Shown here in pieces: positions 6,959-14,235 of a DNA stretch of 17,803 bases. The notes below the pieces were generated by a model. It had not been told where the DNA came from and ran no database searches. It saw nothing but the letters and a program-made list of their open reading frames with translations. This DNA is from CAZPAN01 sp964428485 (lineage in GTDB: Bacteria > Actinomycetota > Coriobacteriia > Coriobacteriales > CADBOM01), in the NCBI GenBank assembly GCA_964428485.1, contig CAYRYP010000027.1:1-17803 (forward strand). Reading direction: 5' to 3'. How positions within the stretch are numbered: position 1 is the first letter of the stretch; the number at the start of each line of letters is the position of its first letter. Position numbers and translations under genes: made by a program.

Positions 6959-7726
6959 ATGCCTACGCCGAACACAGACGAGACCGAGTACTCGATTGAG
7001 GTCAATGACGTCACGATGATCTTCAACATGGCCTCCGAGAGTCTGGGGAGCCTCAAGGAGTACTTCATCGCGCTCATGCGCAAGGAGCTCTTCTTCAAGG
7101 AGTTCCGCGCCCTCAAGCACATCAGCTTCAAGATCCCCAAGGGCTCTGTCGTGGGGCTCGTGGGGACCAACGGCTCGGGCAAGTCCACGATGCTCAAGAT
7201 CATCGCGGGCGTCCTCGAGCCGAGCGAGGGCAGCTGCGTCGTGCGCGGCAACATCGCCCCGCTGATCGAGCTCGGCGCCGGCTTTGACCGCGAGCTCACG
7301 GCGCGGGAGAACATCTACCTCAACGGGGCCCTCCTGGGCTACACCAAGGAGTTCATCGACGCCAGGTTTGATGACATCGTTGAGTTTGCCGAGCTCAAGG
7401 GGTTTCTCGACATGCCGCTCAAGAACTACTCGAGCGGCATGGTGGCTCGCATCGCCTTTGCCATCGCGACCATCACCGAGCCGGACATCCTCATCGTGGA
7501 CGAGGCCCTTTCGGTGGGAGACGTCTTCTTCCAGCAGAAGTGCGAGCGGCGCATCCAGCACTTCATCGAGAACGGCGAGGTCACGGTCCTCTTTGTGAGC
7601 CACAGCATCGCCCAGGTAGAGCGCCTCTGCAAGACCGCCATCTGGATCGAGAAGGGCGAGCAGCGCATGATGGGCCCCGTGCACGAGGTCTGCGAGGCCT
7701 ACCGCTCGATGGGCAAGAAGGGCTAG
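6959..7726 (+). CDS. Polysaccharide ABC transporter ATP-binding protein (TagH/Wzt-like, short form)
   Basis: ATPase of 255 residues that should pair with the upstream permease. Walker A is GTNGSGKST (residues 69-77), the ABC signature is in YSSGMVARIAFA (from residue 157), Walker B is ILIVDE (177-182) and the switch histidine is H215 in LFVSHS. The segment PLIELGAGFDRELTARENIY is diagnostic of the TagH/Wzt/RfbE subgroup. The N-terminal stretch before Walker A (SLKEYFIALMRKELFFKEFR) is also typical of this subgroup. The protein ends shortly after the nucleotide-binding domain and so lacks the C-terminal carbohydrate-binding domain that some Wzt proteins use to recognise a capped chain end; export is therefore probably not cap-dependent through this subunit. 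ATG at 6959 follows GAGGG with 5-nt spacing. The gene converges on the next, minus-strand gene. Confidence 0.94.
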   Translation: MPTPNTDETEYSIEVNDVTMIFNMASESLGSLKEYFIALMRKELFFKEFRALKHISFKIPKGSVVGLVGTNGSGKSTMLKIIAGVLEPSEGSCVVRGNIAPLIELGAGFDRELTARENIYLNGALLGYTKEFIDARFDDIVEFAELKGFLDMPLKNYSSGMVARIAFAIATITEPDILIVDEALSVGDVFFQQKCERRIQHFIENGEVTVLFVSHSIAQVERLCKTAIWIEKGEQRMMGPVHEVCEAYRSMGKKG

Positions 7727-7742
7727 CGGGTCGGGTCGCGCA

Positions 7743-7760
7743 GGCGCCTCGGGGGGCGCT
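7743..7760. terminator. GC-rich hairpin between convergent genes
   Basis: GCGCC (7744-7748) pairs with GGCGC (7755-7759) around a 6-nt loop, in the 36-bp space between the ABC ATPase stop and the stop of the convergent fusion gene. No T-run is present on either side, so intrinsic termination is uncertain. Confidence 0.3.
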
Positions 7761-7762
7761 CG

Positions 7763-10159
7763 CTAGCGTCCGATGACGCGTGTCACGCGTCCCCATACCT
7801 TCTCGCAGAGGCGCCTCATCGCGTAGGGAACCCCCCGCTCGCGCGCGGAGGCAACACCTCGCCGCGCGATGTCGCGGATGCGGTGGGGCAACGAGGCGGC
7901 GAGCCGGTCGCGCTCAGCCTCGAGCTCCCGGACGCGCTCCTCCATGTCCGAGAGGTCCATGATCCTCTGGCAGACCATCTGCATGGCGCTCGGCTGGCGC
8001 CGCTGCTCCTCGAGGGCGTTGACGAGCCAGGCGCGGCTACGCTCAATCTCGGGGCTCATCCGCCTGCTGACCTCATCGTAGTCTATGGGCGTCTCCCAGT
8101 TCCTGGCATCCTCGAACTGCGCGTAGGTGTCGAAGACGCGGTCCTGCACGTCAGCGAGCTCGGCGAGCGTGTCCACGCGCGCCCGGCCTCGCATGGGATT
8201 GATGAAGATGGAGAACTGCCTGCCAAAGATGACGGAGAAGCAGAATCCGTGGAAGGAGTCAGTCACCACGTAGGAAGCGTGGGCCACGAGCTTGAGCCAG
8301 TCCTCCACGGCGACGCCCTCCAGGAGGTTCTCGTCGTTCACCTCGGCGCTGAGCTGGTCGAAGTCGCCTTGGCCATCGACCAGGATGTGATAGGGCAGAT
8401 GGAGCTCGGACGCCGCGCGCCGCACCCCGGAGAGCTTGTCCTGCGTGGGGTTCATGATGTAGCCGAGTACGTAGGGCTCGTCGCAGTCCAGCCTGGAGAG
8501 GGCCATGGCCTCGTCGTAGCTCTCTGCGGGGCAGAGGAAGACCGGGTCCACGACCTGCTCGGCCTCAACGCCAAAGTCATGACGGCACACCTCGACGGCA
8601 CTCAGCTCACGCACCGACACCCTGTCGAAGCGTGACAGGAGCCAGACCAGCTTGAAGCGCATCTCCTCGGGATAGTAGACATTGTCGTGGCCGAACGACG
8701 TGGAGTAGGAGATCTTCCTGTGCCACTTGTCCACCCAGTCGAGGAAGAAGTAGTACGTGCCCACGTCCTGGTTCGAGTACCAGTTCCAGAGCTGGTCCGA
8801 GCCCACGACAAAGGTGTCGCACCGGGTGTTGAACTCGCAGCAGCGCTCCAGGGGCAGATACTCGGCCACGTCATAGAACCTGCTGCCGAACTGTCGCCCG
8901 CGCGAGCCCTCTCCCTTGGGTGGGCACATGGGCCAGTTGAGCATGAGCGTGGACTTGCCCATCTGCACGAGCGTGCGGTTGAGGGCGAAGGACGTGAGGG
9001 CGCTGCCATAGTTGGCCCCGTACCACCAGCCCACGAAGCCCACGTCGTAGCGGTCCTCGAGAGCATAGGTGGCGGCCTTGCCGAAGGTGTAGCCAAAGTC
9101 ACGCATGAGGCTCTGGAAGCGACCTCTCTTCTCGTTGTGAAGGGAGGACCACCTGATCTGCGAGTTGTACTTGATGGCATGCTCAAGCGGCGCGGGCTCC
9201 AGCAGCTTGGCCTTGCGGCGCAGCATCTCAAGCAGCCGCTCGCCGCGCTCGTTGTTCACGAGCAGAAGGCTCGTTCCCTTGCGGTCGTCCAGCGACTCGT
9301 CATGACGGTGGACGTCCCAGAAGTCCGCGATGGTGAGGTCACCTTGGCGGGGGAGACGTGCGAAGGGGCAGTGTCCACACGACTCGCGGAACATGAGACC
9401 GCCTAGGAAGGCGCGCATGTAGGGGCACCCCCCCCGCCGCTGGCGGTACTCGTCGCCGTTCTCGAAGTCAATGGCGGTAGAGGGGTTCCATCCCATGAAG
9501 GCCTTGTCACGAAAGCTCACGCGCACTGCCTTGGAGCCGTGCTCAGCCTCCTGCTCGCGGACGAACCTCTCAAAGAGCGTCTGTGGTGGCGTCCCATGGC
9601 AGACAAGGTCGACGAGGAGGAGGTTGGGGTCATCCGTGCCGAGAAACGCGCGCATGCCTGCCACCTCGCAGGGACATCCCACGAAGAGAGCCTGGCGTCC
9701 CTGGTCGAGCGCCGCCTTGACCTGCCGGTAGACGAGTCCCGTGTCCGCCTGCACGTATTTGGAGCCCCGGAGCGGGGCGAGCTCGTCGGAGGTCTCGGCG
9801 ACACGATAGGAGACCGAGTAGCAGTCATCGCTGTAGGCGGCTCCCGCCACCACGCCCCCGCCCGAGATGACCTCCTCGGCGAGCATGGTGAACGCCCCTC
9901 CCGACGAGCTTATGGCCCGGATGTCATCGGGGGCCCAGTAGGCATAGCAGTCCGGTTCGGGCATGTTGTCAAAGCGAGGGTGAAGGGCGGGGCAGACGCG
10001 CTCGCACAGGCCGCATCCCACGCAGGCCTCCTGGTCTATGACAGGAAAGGGGAAGTCCCCGTCGAGCTGCATGGCAATGGCGTTCGCGGGGCATCTGTTC
10101 AGGCAGGCGCCGCATCCCGTGCAGTCAGCGTGGGACACGCATTCTATGGTGTTGGGCAT
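7763..10159 (-). CDS. Fusion: 2x[4Fe-4S] ferredoxin + F420 hydrogenase/dehydrogenase beta-like + polysaccharide pyruvyl transferase
   Basis: A 798-residue multidomain protein. Residues 13-23 and 46-56 hold two CxxCxxCxxxC clusters (C13, C16, C19, C23; C46, C49, C52, C56). Residues about 75-350 form an FrhB-like module, with LFVGCPCEVAGMR (158-170), VDLVCHGTPP, CGHCPFA (261-267) and GDLTIADFWDVH. Residues about 371-690 form a polysaccharide pyruvyl transferase domain: VGWWYGANYGSALTSFAL at the start, VVGSDQLWN (451-459) and TDSFHGFCFSVIF (from 633). The C-terminus has a short coiled coil (about 738-755) and a basic tail. Pyruvyl transferases add ketal pyruvate from PEP to sugars; the function of the FrhB-like partner in such loci is not established. 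ATG at 10157-10159 follows GGGAGG with 7-nt spacing and starts just before the first cluster; an upstream in-frame start at 10240 lacks this support. It is a single-gene unit, divergent from the GT2 pair. Confidence 0.9.
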   Translation of the reverse strand: MPNTIECVSHADCTGCGACLNRCPANAIAMQLDGDFPFPVIDQEACVGCGLCERVCPALHPRFDNMPEPDCYAYWAPDDIRAISSSGGAFTMLAEEVISGGGVVAGAAYSDDCYSVSYRVAETSDELAPLRGSKYVQADTGLVYRQVKAALDQGRQALFVGCPCEVAGMRAFLGTDDPNLLLVDLVCHGTPPQTLFERFVREQEAEHGSKAVRVSFRDKAFMGWNPSTAIDFENGDEYRQRRGGCPYMRAFLGGLMFRESCGHCPFARLPRQGDLTIADFWDVHRHDESLDDRKGTSLLLVNNERGERLLEMLRRKAKLLEPAPLEHAIKYNSQIRWSSLHNEKRGRFQSLMRDFGYTFGKAATYALEDRYDVGFVGWWYGANYGSALTSFALNRTLVQMGKSTLMLNWPMCPPKGEGSRGRQFGSRFYDVAEYLPLERCCEFNTRCDTFVVGSDQLWNWYSNQDVGTYYFFLDWVDKWHRKISYSTSFGHDNVYYPEEMRFKLVWLLSRFDRVSVRELSAVEVCRHDFGVEAEQVVDPVFLCPAESYDEAMALSRLDCDEPYVLGYIMNPTQDKLSGVRRAASELHLPYHILVDGQGDFDQLSAEVNDENLLEGVAVEDWLKLVAHASYVVTDSFHGFCFSVIFGRQFSIFINPMRGRARVDTLAELADVQDRVFDTYAQFEDARNWETPIDYDEVSRRMSPEIERSRAWLVNALEEQRRQPSAMQMVCQRIMDLSDMEERVRELEAERDRLAASLPHRIRDIARRGVASARERGVPYAMRRLCEKVWGRVTRVIGR

Positions 10160-10353
10160 GGGCGGGCCTCCCTCGCTGGCGTGTGCGGCGGCGGACGTGG
10201 GTTGTGGCCGCATCCGTCGCTGCTCCCAAGAGTAGCGCATCTCGGGGTGGGGGTGGCCGTCCTGTCCTGCGTCACGAACGCTTACCTCTCTGCTAGAATA
10301 ACGATTTAAGTGAAATTCCGGGAGGTGCCTGCCCGCGTGTCTGGAGGATGTTC
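10160..10353. other. Divergent intergenic region between the fusion gene and the GT2 pair
   Basis: A 194-bp region between divergent starts. The part next to the fusion gene is GC-rich, with its ribosome site. The part next to the GT2 gene is AT-richer and carries an extended -10 element (10291-10299), then a leader with two GGAGG sites. No clear promoter was found for the minus-strand gene. Confidence 0.5.
10291..10299 (+). promoter_or_regulatory. Extended -10 promoter for the GT2 pair
   Basis: TGCTAGAAT: an extended -10 TG (10291-10292) plus TAGAAT (10294-10299), a 5/6 match to TATAAT. No good -35 lies 16-18 bp upstream, which is common for extended -10 promoters. Predicted transcription start near 10306, giving a leader of roughly 48 nt. 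Confidence 0.5.
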
Positions 10354-10357
10354 GTGA
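10325..10357 (+). other. Possible leader mini-ORF overlapping the GT2 start
   Basis: GTG at 10325 (or 10337) opens a frame of 10 (or 6) codons, V-P-A-R-V-S-G-G-C-S, whose TGA (10355-10357) overlaps the GTG start of the GT2 gene at 10354. GGGAGG lies at 10320-10325. It could couple translation of leader and gene, but such short frames often arise by chance. Confidence 0.2.
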
Positions 10358-11481
10358 GTGAGTCTCAAGCCCCCCTTGTCTCCGTGCTCGTTCCCATCTG
10401 CAACGTTGAGGCGTATCTCGAGCGGTGCCTCGAGTCGGCCAGGGCCCAGACGCTGCGAGACATCGAGGTCATCTGCATCAATGACGGCTCCACGGACGGC
10501 TCCCTCAAGATCATCGAGTCCTTCGTCGCGCGCGATGGGAGGTTTCGCGTCATCGACAAGCCCAACAGCGGCTACGGTGACTCAATGAACCAAGGCATCG
10601 ATGCCGCCCGTGGCACCTATGTGGCCATCCTGGAGTCAGATGACTTCCTCGACCCCGAGGCCCTTGAGTTCATGGTCCAGCGCTGCGAGCAGGACTCGCT
10701 CGACCTCATCAAGTGCAACTTCTGGCTCCACTGGTCAGACCCCGGTGCCGAGCGCCTGGGTCGCCACGACGTCTACTTCCCCGCGGTCTCGACGCGCATG
10801 GAGCTCATGGGCCCGCATCGTCCCGTTGACGTGCCCGAGATCTTCTGGGCCAAGGCGTCCATCTGGTCCGCCCTGTACAGGAGGTCGTTCCTCAACGAGA
10901 ACGGCATACGCTTCCTCCCCACGCCCGGGGCGTCTTTCCAGGACACGAGCTTCACCTTCAAGGTCTTCGCCTGTGCCCGTCGCGCGGCCTACTCCTCGCG
11001 GGCGTTTCTCCACTACCGCCAGGACAACGAGAAGTCCTCCGTCAACAACCCGGGCAAGGTCTTCTGCGTGTGCGACGAGCATGCCGAGATCAGCCGCTTT
11101 CTCGTCGAGGACCGCCCCGACCTCAGGGCCGCGCTCGATCCCATCCGGGCAAAGGTGAAGTTCTACAACTACCGCTGGAACTACTACCGGCTCGCCCCCG
11201 AGCTCCGCGGGGAGTTTCTCGAGCGCTTCAGCGCCGAGATGCGCGAGGAGCTGGAGGCGGGCACCGTGCGCTCCTGCGAGAACGAGATGGCCCCGTACGG
11301 GTTCGCCCCGGGCGAGGTTGGGGAGGTCCGTGAGATCGCCTATGATTCGGGGTTCTACCTCGCACGTGACCGCGCACGCGAGCAGGGCGGCGGCAAGCTC
11401 GCCACCATGCGCACCTACCTCGATGCCGGTGGCCCTGCCTATGTGCTCCGCGTGGTCTCCGACAAGCTTCGCCGAAGGTAG
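10354..11481 (+). CDS. GT2-family glycosyltransferase (first of pair)
   Basis: A 375-residue GT-A glycosyltransferase. N-terminal motifs are PLVSVLVPICNVEAYLERCL, then VICINDGSTDGS and the metal-binding ILESDDFLDPEAL (an E-S-D-D version of the usual DxD). A downstream acceptor-region block, LPTPGASFQDTSFTFKVF, is characteristic of many actinobacterial and Firmicutes wall-glycan GT2 enzymes. The C-terminal half is rich in charged helices. I chose GTG at 10354 because GGAGG (10343-10347) lies 6 nt upstream; the ATG at 10348 directly abuts that site and cannot use it. The gene starts a two-gene unit, since the next GT2 begins 7 bp after its stop. The two are clearly paralogous in their catalytic half (both have VPxxNVExYL...IEVICxNDGS-like blocks) but differ afterwards, so they probably add different sugars. 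Confidence 0.92.
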   Translation: MSESQAPLVSVLVPICNVEAYLERCLESARAQTLRDIEVICINDGSTDGSLKIIESFVARDGRFRVIDKPNSGYGDSMNQGIDAARGTYVAILESDDFLDPEALEFMVQRCEQDSLDLIKCNFWLHWSDPGAERLGRHDVYFPAVSTRMELMGPHRPVDVPEIFWAKASIWSALYRRSFLNENGIRFLPTPGASFQDTSFTFKVFACARRAAYSSRAFLHYRQDNEKSSVNNPGKVFCVCDEHAEISRFLVEDRPDLRAALDPIRAKVKFYNYRWNYYRLAPELRGEFLERFSAEMREELEAGTVRSCENEMAPYGFAPGEVGEVREIAYDSGFYLARDRAREQGGGKLATMRTYLDAGGPAYVLRVVSDKLRRR

Positions 11482-11488
11482 CCTCACC

Positions 11489-12661
11489 ATGCCGACCATT
11501 TCCGTCATCGTGCCCGTCTACAACGTGGAGCGATACCTCCCGGCGTGCTTGGACTCCATCCTCTCGCAGTCCTTCGGGGACCTCGAGGTCATCTGCGTCA
11601 ATGATGGCTCGCCCGACCGCTCCGGCGAGATTCTGGGGCTCTACGCTCGCCTGGACCCTCGCGTCCGGGTGATCAGCATAGAGAATCAGGGGGTCTCCCA
11701 CGCGCGCAACGTCGGCATCGACGCCGCCCAAGGCACCTACCTCTGTTTCGTGGACTCCGATGATCTCCTCATGCCTGATGCCCTCAGGATTGTGGTCGAG
11801 GCCTTCCAGGAGAACGGTGACGACATCGTCAAGTACTCCGCCCAAGCGTTTCCGGCCCAGAACTCGAACTTCTGGATCGACTCGTGCCTGTGCGTGGGCG
11901 AGGGGCTGTTCGAGGGATACAGCAGCCCGCTGATCTTCGACGAGCACACGCGTCCCTTCCCATGGAACGGGGCGTATCGGACGGACTTCATCAGGCAGAA
12001 CGGCATCCGCTTTCCCGAGGACCTCTCCTTGGGCGAGGACCAGGTCTTCTCCTTCGCCACGCTGTGCCGCTCCCGCATGACGCAGCTCATCCCGGACCAG
12101 CTCTATCGCTACCGGCTCTCGCGCAAGGACTCGCTCACGGCGCTGGCCTCGGGCAACGAGGTGGAGAAGTTCCAGACGCACCAGCAGGTGGTCCGCGCCA
12201 TCATGGACGACTGGCGCTCGGCCGGGCTCATGCAGGGGGAGAGTGCCTCGCGCATGCTCGACTTCGTCTGCATCTTCTTGCTGTTCGACATCTTCGAGCT
12301 TGAGGATGAGGCTGGCAGGGACCAGCTGCTCACCTCACTCAGGGATCTGCTGAGGCGTCAACTGACGAGAGATGACCTCTGTCGGTGGGCGTCTGGCGAG
12401 CGCGTGCGCAAGATCTTGCTGGAGGTCTACGACTACGACGCGGACCCCGCACCCTTTGGGAGAAGGCGCGTCTATGAGCTCACGCGAGCCATCTATGGGC
12501 GCAAGGCCGTCCTGAGAAGGTTTGCCAACGACGTGAGGCGGCGCATCTTCCACCCACACGGGAGGCCCTGTGCCCCAGAGAACGAGGAGCCCGTCGACGA
12601 GGGCGTCGACGTGGAGCAGACGGTGGCGCGTCTGCTCCGGGAGCTTGAGGCCGCCGGATAG
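11489..12661 (+). CDS. GT2-family glycosyltransferase (second of pair)
   Basis: A 390-residue GT-A glycosyltransferase. The start reads MPTISVIVPVYNVERYLPAC, followed by LEVICVNDGSPDRSGEIL, the NQGVSHARNVGIDAAQG helix and the metal site CFVDSDDLL. The RFPEDLSLGEDQVFSFATLC block carries the E-D motif typical of the catalytic base region of this family. The C-terminal part has two Arg-rich helices (AVLRRFANDVRRRIF) and an acidic helix at the very end (VDVEQTVARLLRELEAAG) that could mediate membrane or partner contact. ATG at 11489 follows GAAGG with 10-nt spacing, 7 bp behind the preceding gene; the frame is open far upstream within that gene, but the domain begins at this ATG. The gene converges on the lysozyme gene, with only 46 bp between the two stops. 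Confidence 0.92.
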   Translation: MPTISVIVPVYNVERYLPACLDSILSQSFGDLEVICVNDGSPDRSGEILGLYARLDPRVRVISIENQGVSHARNVGIDAAQGTYLCFVDSDDLLMPDALRIVVEAFQENGDDIVKYSAQAFPAQNSNFWIDSCLCVGEGLFEGYSSPLIFDEHTRPFPWNGAYRTDFIRQNGIRFPEDLSLGEDQVFSFATLCRSRMTQLIPDQLYRYRLSRKDSLTALASGNEVEKFQTHQQVVRAIMDDWRSAGLMQGESASRMLDFVCIFLLFDIFELEDEAGRDQLLTSLRDLLRRQLTRDDLCRWASGERVRKILLEVYDYDADPAPFGRRRVYELTRAIYGRKAVLRRFANDVRRRIFHPHGRPCAPENEEPVDEGVDVEQTVARLLRELEAAG

Positions 12662-12707
12662 GCCCCTCGAGCTCCCGGAGCCCGGTGAGCGAGGCGAGGC
12701 GCGGGCC

Positions 12708-14189
12708 CTACACCCTAAGACCGTCTGCCCTGTGCAGGAAGGCGGCCATGTCCTGGCGTTTGACGGAGGTCATGCCTCGGAACGTGCCGTCCTCAAAGCC
12801 CTCAGAAAGGCCCGTCGCTCCCATCCACCAAATCTCGCGCACGTGGTCTGTTGACTCATCAACATCGGGGAAGCGAGTCATGTCCTCGGACGTGGGCTCA
12901 TAGGAGCTCTGGGAGGAATCAAGGAACCTGACCGCAAAGCGGTAGAGGAAGGCGGCCATGTCCTGGCGTTTGACGGAGGTCATGCCTCGGAACGTGCCGT
13001 CCTCAAAACCTTCGGAGATCCCTGTCGCCCCAAGCCAGAGCACCTCCTTGTAGTGGTCGGTCGAGCTCGTGACGTCGCTAAACCTCTCCATGTCCTCAGT
13101 GCTGGGGGTGTAGTCGGGAGATCCGGCCAGGCGATAGAGGAATGCCGCCATGTCCTGACGAGCGACGGAGCTCATCCCACGAAAGCTCGAGTCTGAGAAG
13201 CCCTCCGTGATGCCCTGCTGGGTAAGCCACCAGATGTCCTCGTAATGGTCGGTCTGTGTGGTGACGTCGCCGAACTTGAGCTTATAGAAGGGCGGGAAGG
13301 CGCTGATGTCCACGTTTCCTGCGATGCCGGAGACGCTTCCCGTGCTTGTGTACTGCCATGCGGTGCATCCATCGTAGTAGGAGTTTGAGAACTGGAGTGT
13401 GGAGTTGTACTGGGCCGCCCACGCCGCCCTCTTCCATATGGAGCTGCTGTTGAGAGGGCCGTTAAGATATGAGGTATATGAGTAGACCTTGATGTTTGCG
13501 TACCCTCCGGCTGACATGACATCGCAGAAGCTGTTGACGATGTCGACATACGTGCTGACGCTGGTGGGGGGGGTGTGGCCGGTCCACGTCCACTCCTCAA
13601 GATCGTAGAAGATGGGGAGTGTGGGCGTGCATCCGTACTGCTGTATCAGCTTGAGGGCAAACTCTGCCTCAGATGCCGCGAGACTTGCGTTGTACGCGTA
13701 GCTGTAGAGATAGAGACCGTAGGGAATGCCGAGACTGTTGCAGGCATCGATATTGTTGCCGAGCTGTTCGTCGATAGCATCCTCGTCCGAGCCGTCACCG
13801 TAACCAAGGCGGATGATGGCGCCATCGATACCAGCGTCCTTGGCTGCATTCCAATCAATTTCTCCCTGGTGTTCGGAGACGTCGATGACCTTGTATGCTG
13901 GGTCGAGGTAGACGTCACCGTTGCCGTCATAGAAGGCCTTTTCACCGCTTGAGCTGGTCGTCCAGAAGGGGTCTGCGGCTGAGAGGGTCTGTATCTCAGA
14001 CACCGGCACGTTCGTGAGCATGCCCTGGGGGTCGGGCGGGTAGTCCTCAGTGGCATCTAAGATGTCAGCTGACGTGACGCCATCAGATGATTCCTCAGCC
14101 TCTGCAGGCCTGGGAAGCAGCGTCGAGGCTCCCATGTATGCCGCAAGTGCCAATGCCTGACGGCGCGTCATGAAAGATGCTCGCTTCAT
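12708..14189 (-). CDS. Exported GH25 muramidase (lysozyme) with three SLH-like repeats
   Basis: A 493-residue secreted protein. Residues 1-31 are a signal peptide: MKRASFMTRRQALALAAYMG has a twin-arginine-like TRRQALAL, and PAEAEE offers a cleavage site near residue 31. Residues about 97-302 are a GH25 N-acetylmuramidase domain, with VIDVSEHQGEIDW (D103) and the catalytic DxE in LPIFYDLEEW (D196, E198), and WQYTSTG...GNVDISAF closing the barrel. Three C-terminal repeats follow (about 306-356, 370-418, 440-488) with the pattern FxDV...H...I.W....G...GF.D..FRGM.SV.RQDMAAFL. They resemble S-layer homology domains with a divergent TRAE motif (RQDM), and probably bind a wall polymer. ATG at 14187-14189 follows GGAG; the frame runs further up but enters the preceding gene. 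It lies 46 bp after a pyruvyl transferase gene on the same strand, suggesting co-transcription. Likely role: trimming peptidoglycan while attached to the wall. Confidence 0.92.
   Translation of the reverse strand: MKRASFMTRRQALALAAYMGASTLLPRPAEAEESSDGVTSADILDATEDYPPDPQGMLTNVPVSEIQTLSAADPFWTTSSSGEKAFYDGNGDVYLDPAYKVIDVSEHQGEIDWNAAKDAGIDGAIIRLGYGDGSDEDAIDEQLGNNIDACNSLGIPYGLYLYSYAYNASLAASEAEFALKLIQQYGCTPTLPIFYDLEEWTWTGHTPPTSVSTYVDIVNSFCDVMSAGGYANIKVYSYTSYLNGPLNSSSIWKRAAWAAQYNSTLQFSNSYYDGCTAWQYTSTGSVSGIAGNVDISAFPPFYKLKFGDVTTQTDHYEDIWWLTQQGITEGFSDSSFRGMSSVARQDMAAFLYRLAGSPDYTPSTEDMERFSDVTSSTDHYKEVLWLGATGISEGFEDGTFRGMTSVKRQDMAAFLYRFAVRFLDSSQSSYEPTSEDMTRFPDVDESTDHVREIWWMGATGLSEGFEDGTFRGMTSVKRQDMAAFLHRADGLRV
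12736..13007 (-). repeat. Near-identical DNA direct repeats inside the lysozyme gene
   Basis: The 62 bp at 12736-12797 are identical to 12946-13007, with an exact 210-bp (70-codon) period; they encode the DGTFRGMTSVKRQDMAAFL part of repeats 2 and 3. The first repeat (around 13140-13200) is more diverged. Such identity at the DNA level points to recent duplication or gene conversion and makes repeat number prone to change by recombination. Confidence 0.9.
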
Positions 14190-14235
14190 TGCCTCTCCAA
14201 ACTGTTCGGGGACAAAACACGAAGCACCCACTGTA
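14190..14235 (-). other. Short spacer between pyruvyl transferase and lysozyme genes
   Basis: 46 bp, with the lysozyme ribosome site at its 3' end. No hairpin with a T-run was seen, supporting read-through from the upstream gene. An AT-rich patch (TTGATACAGT, read on the minus strand) could hold a weak internal promoter, but without a good partner element. Confidence 0.4.

Noticed and set aside
11228..12181. Minus-strand frame of about 317 codons
   Set aside because: Shadow of the two GT2 genes on the plus strand, with no domain signal.
12662..12707. Terminator between the convergent GT2 and lysozyme genes
   Set aside because: Only a 5-bp stem with a 1-nt loop (GCTCC/GGAGC) is present and there is no T-run on either strand.
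12736..13200. Regularly spaced repeats as a possible CRISPR array
   Set aside because: The repeats are in frame, 70 codons apart, and encode SLH-like protein repeats; spacers are coding and there are no cas genes.
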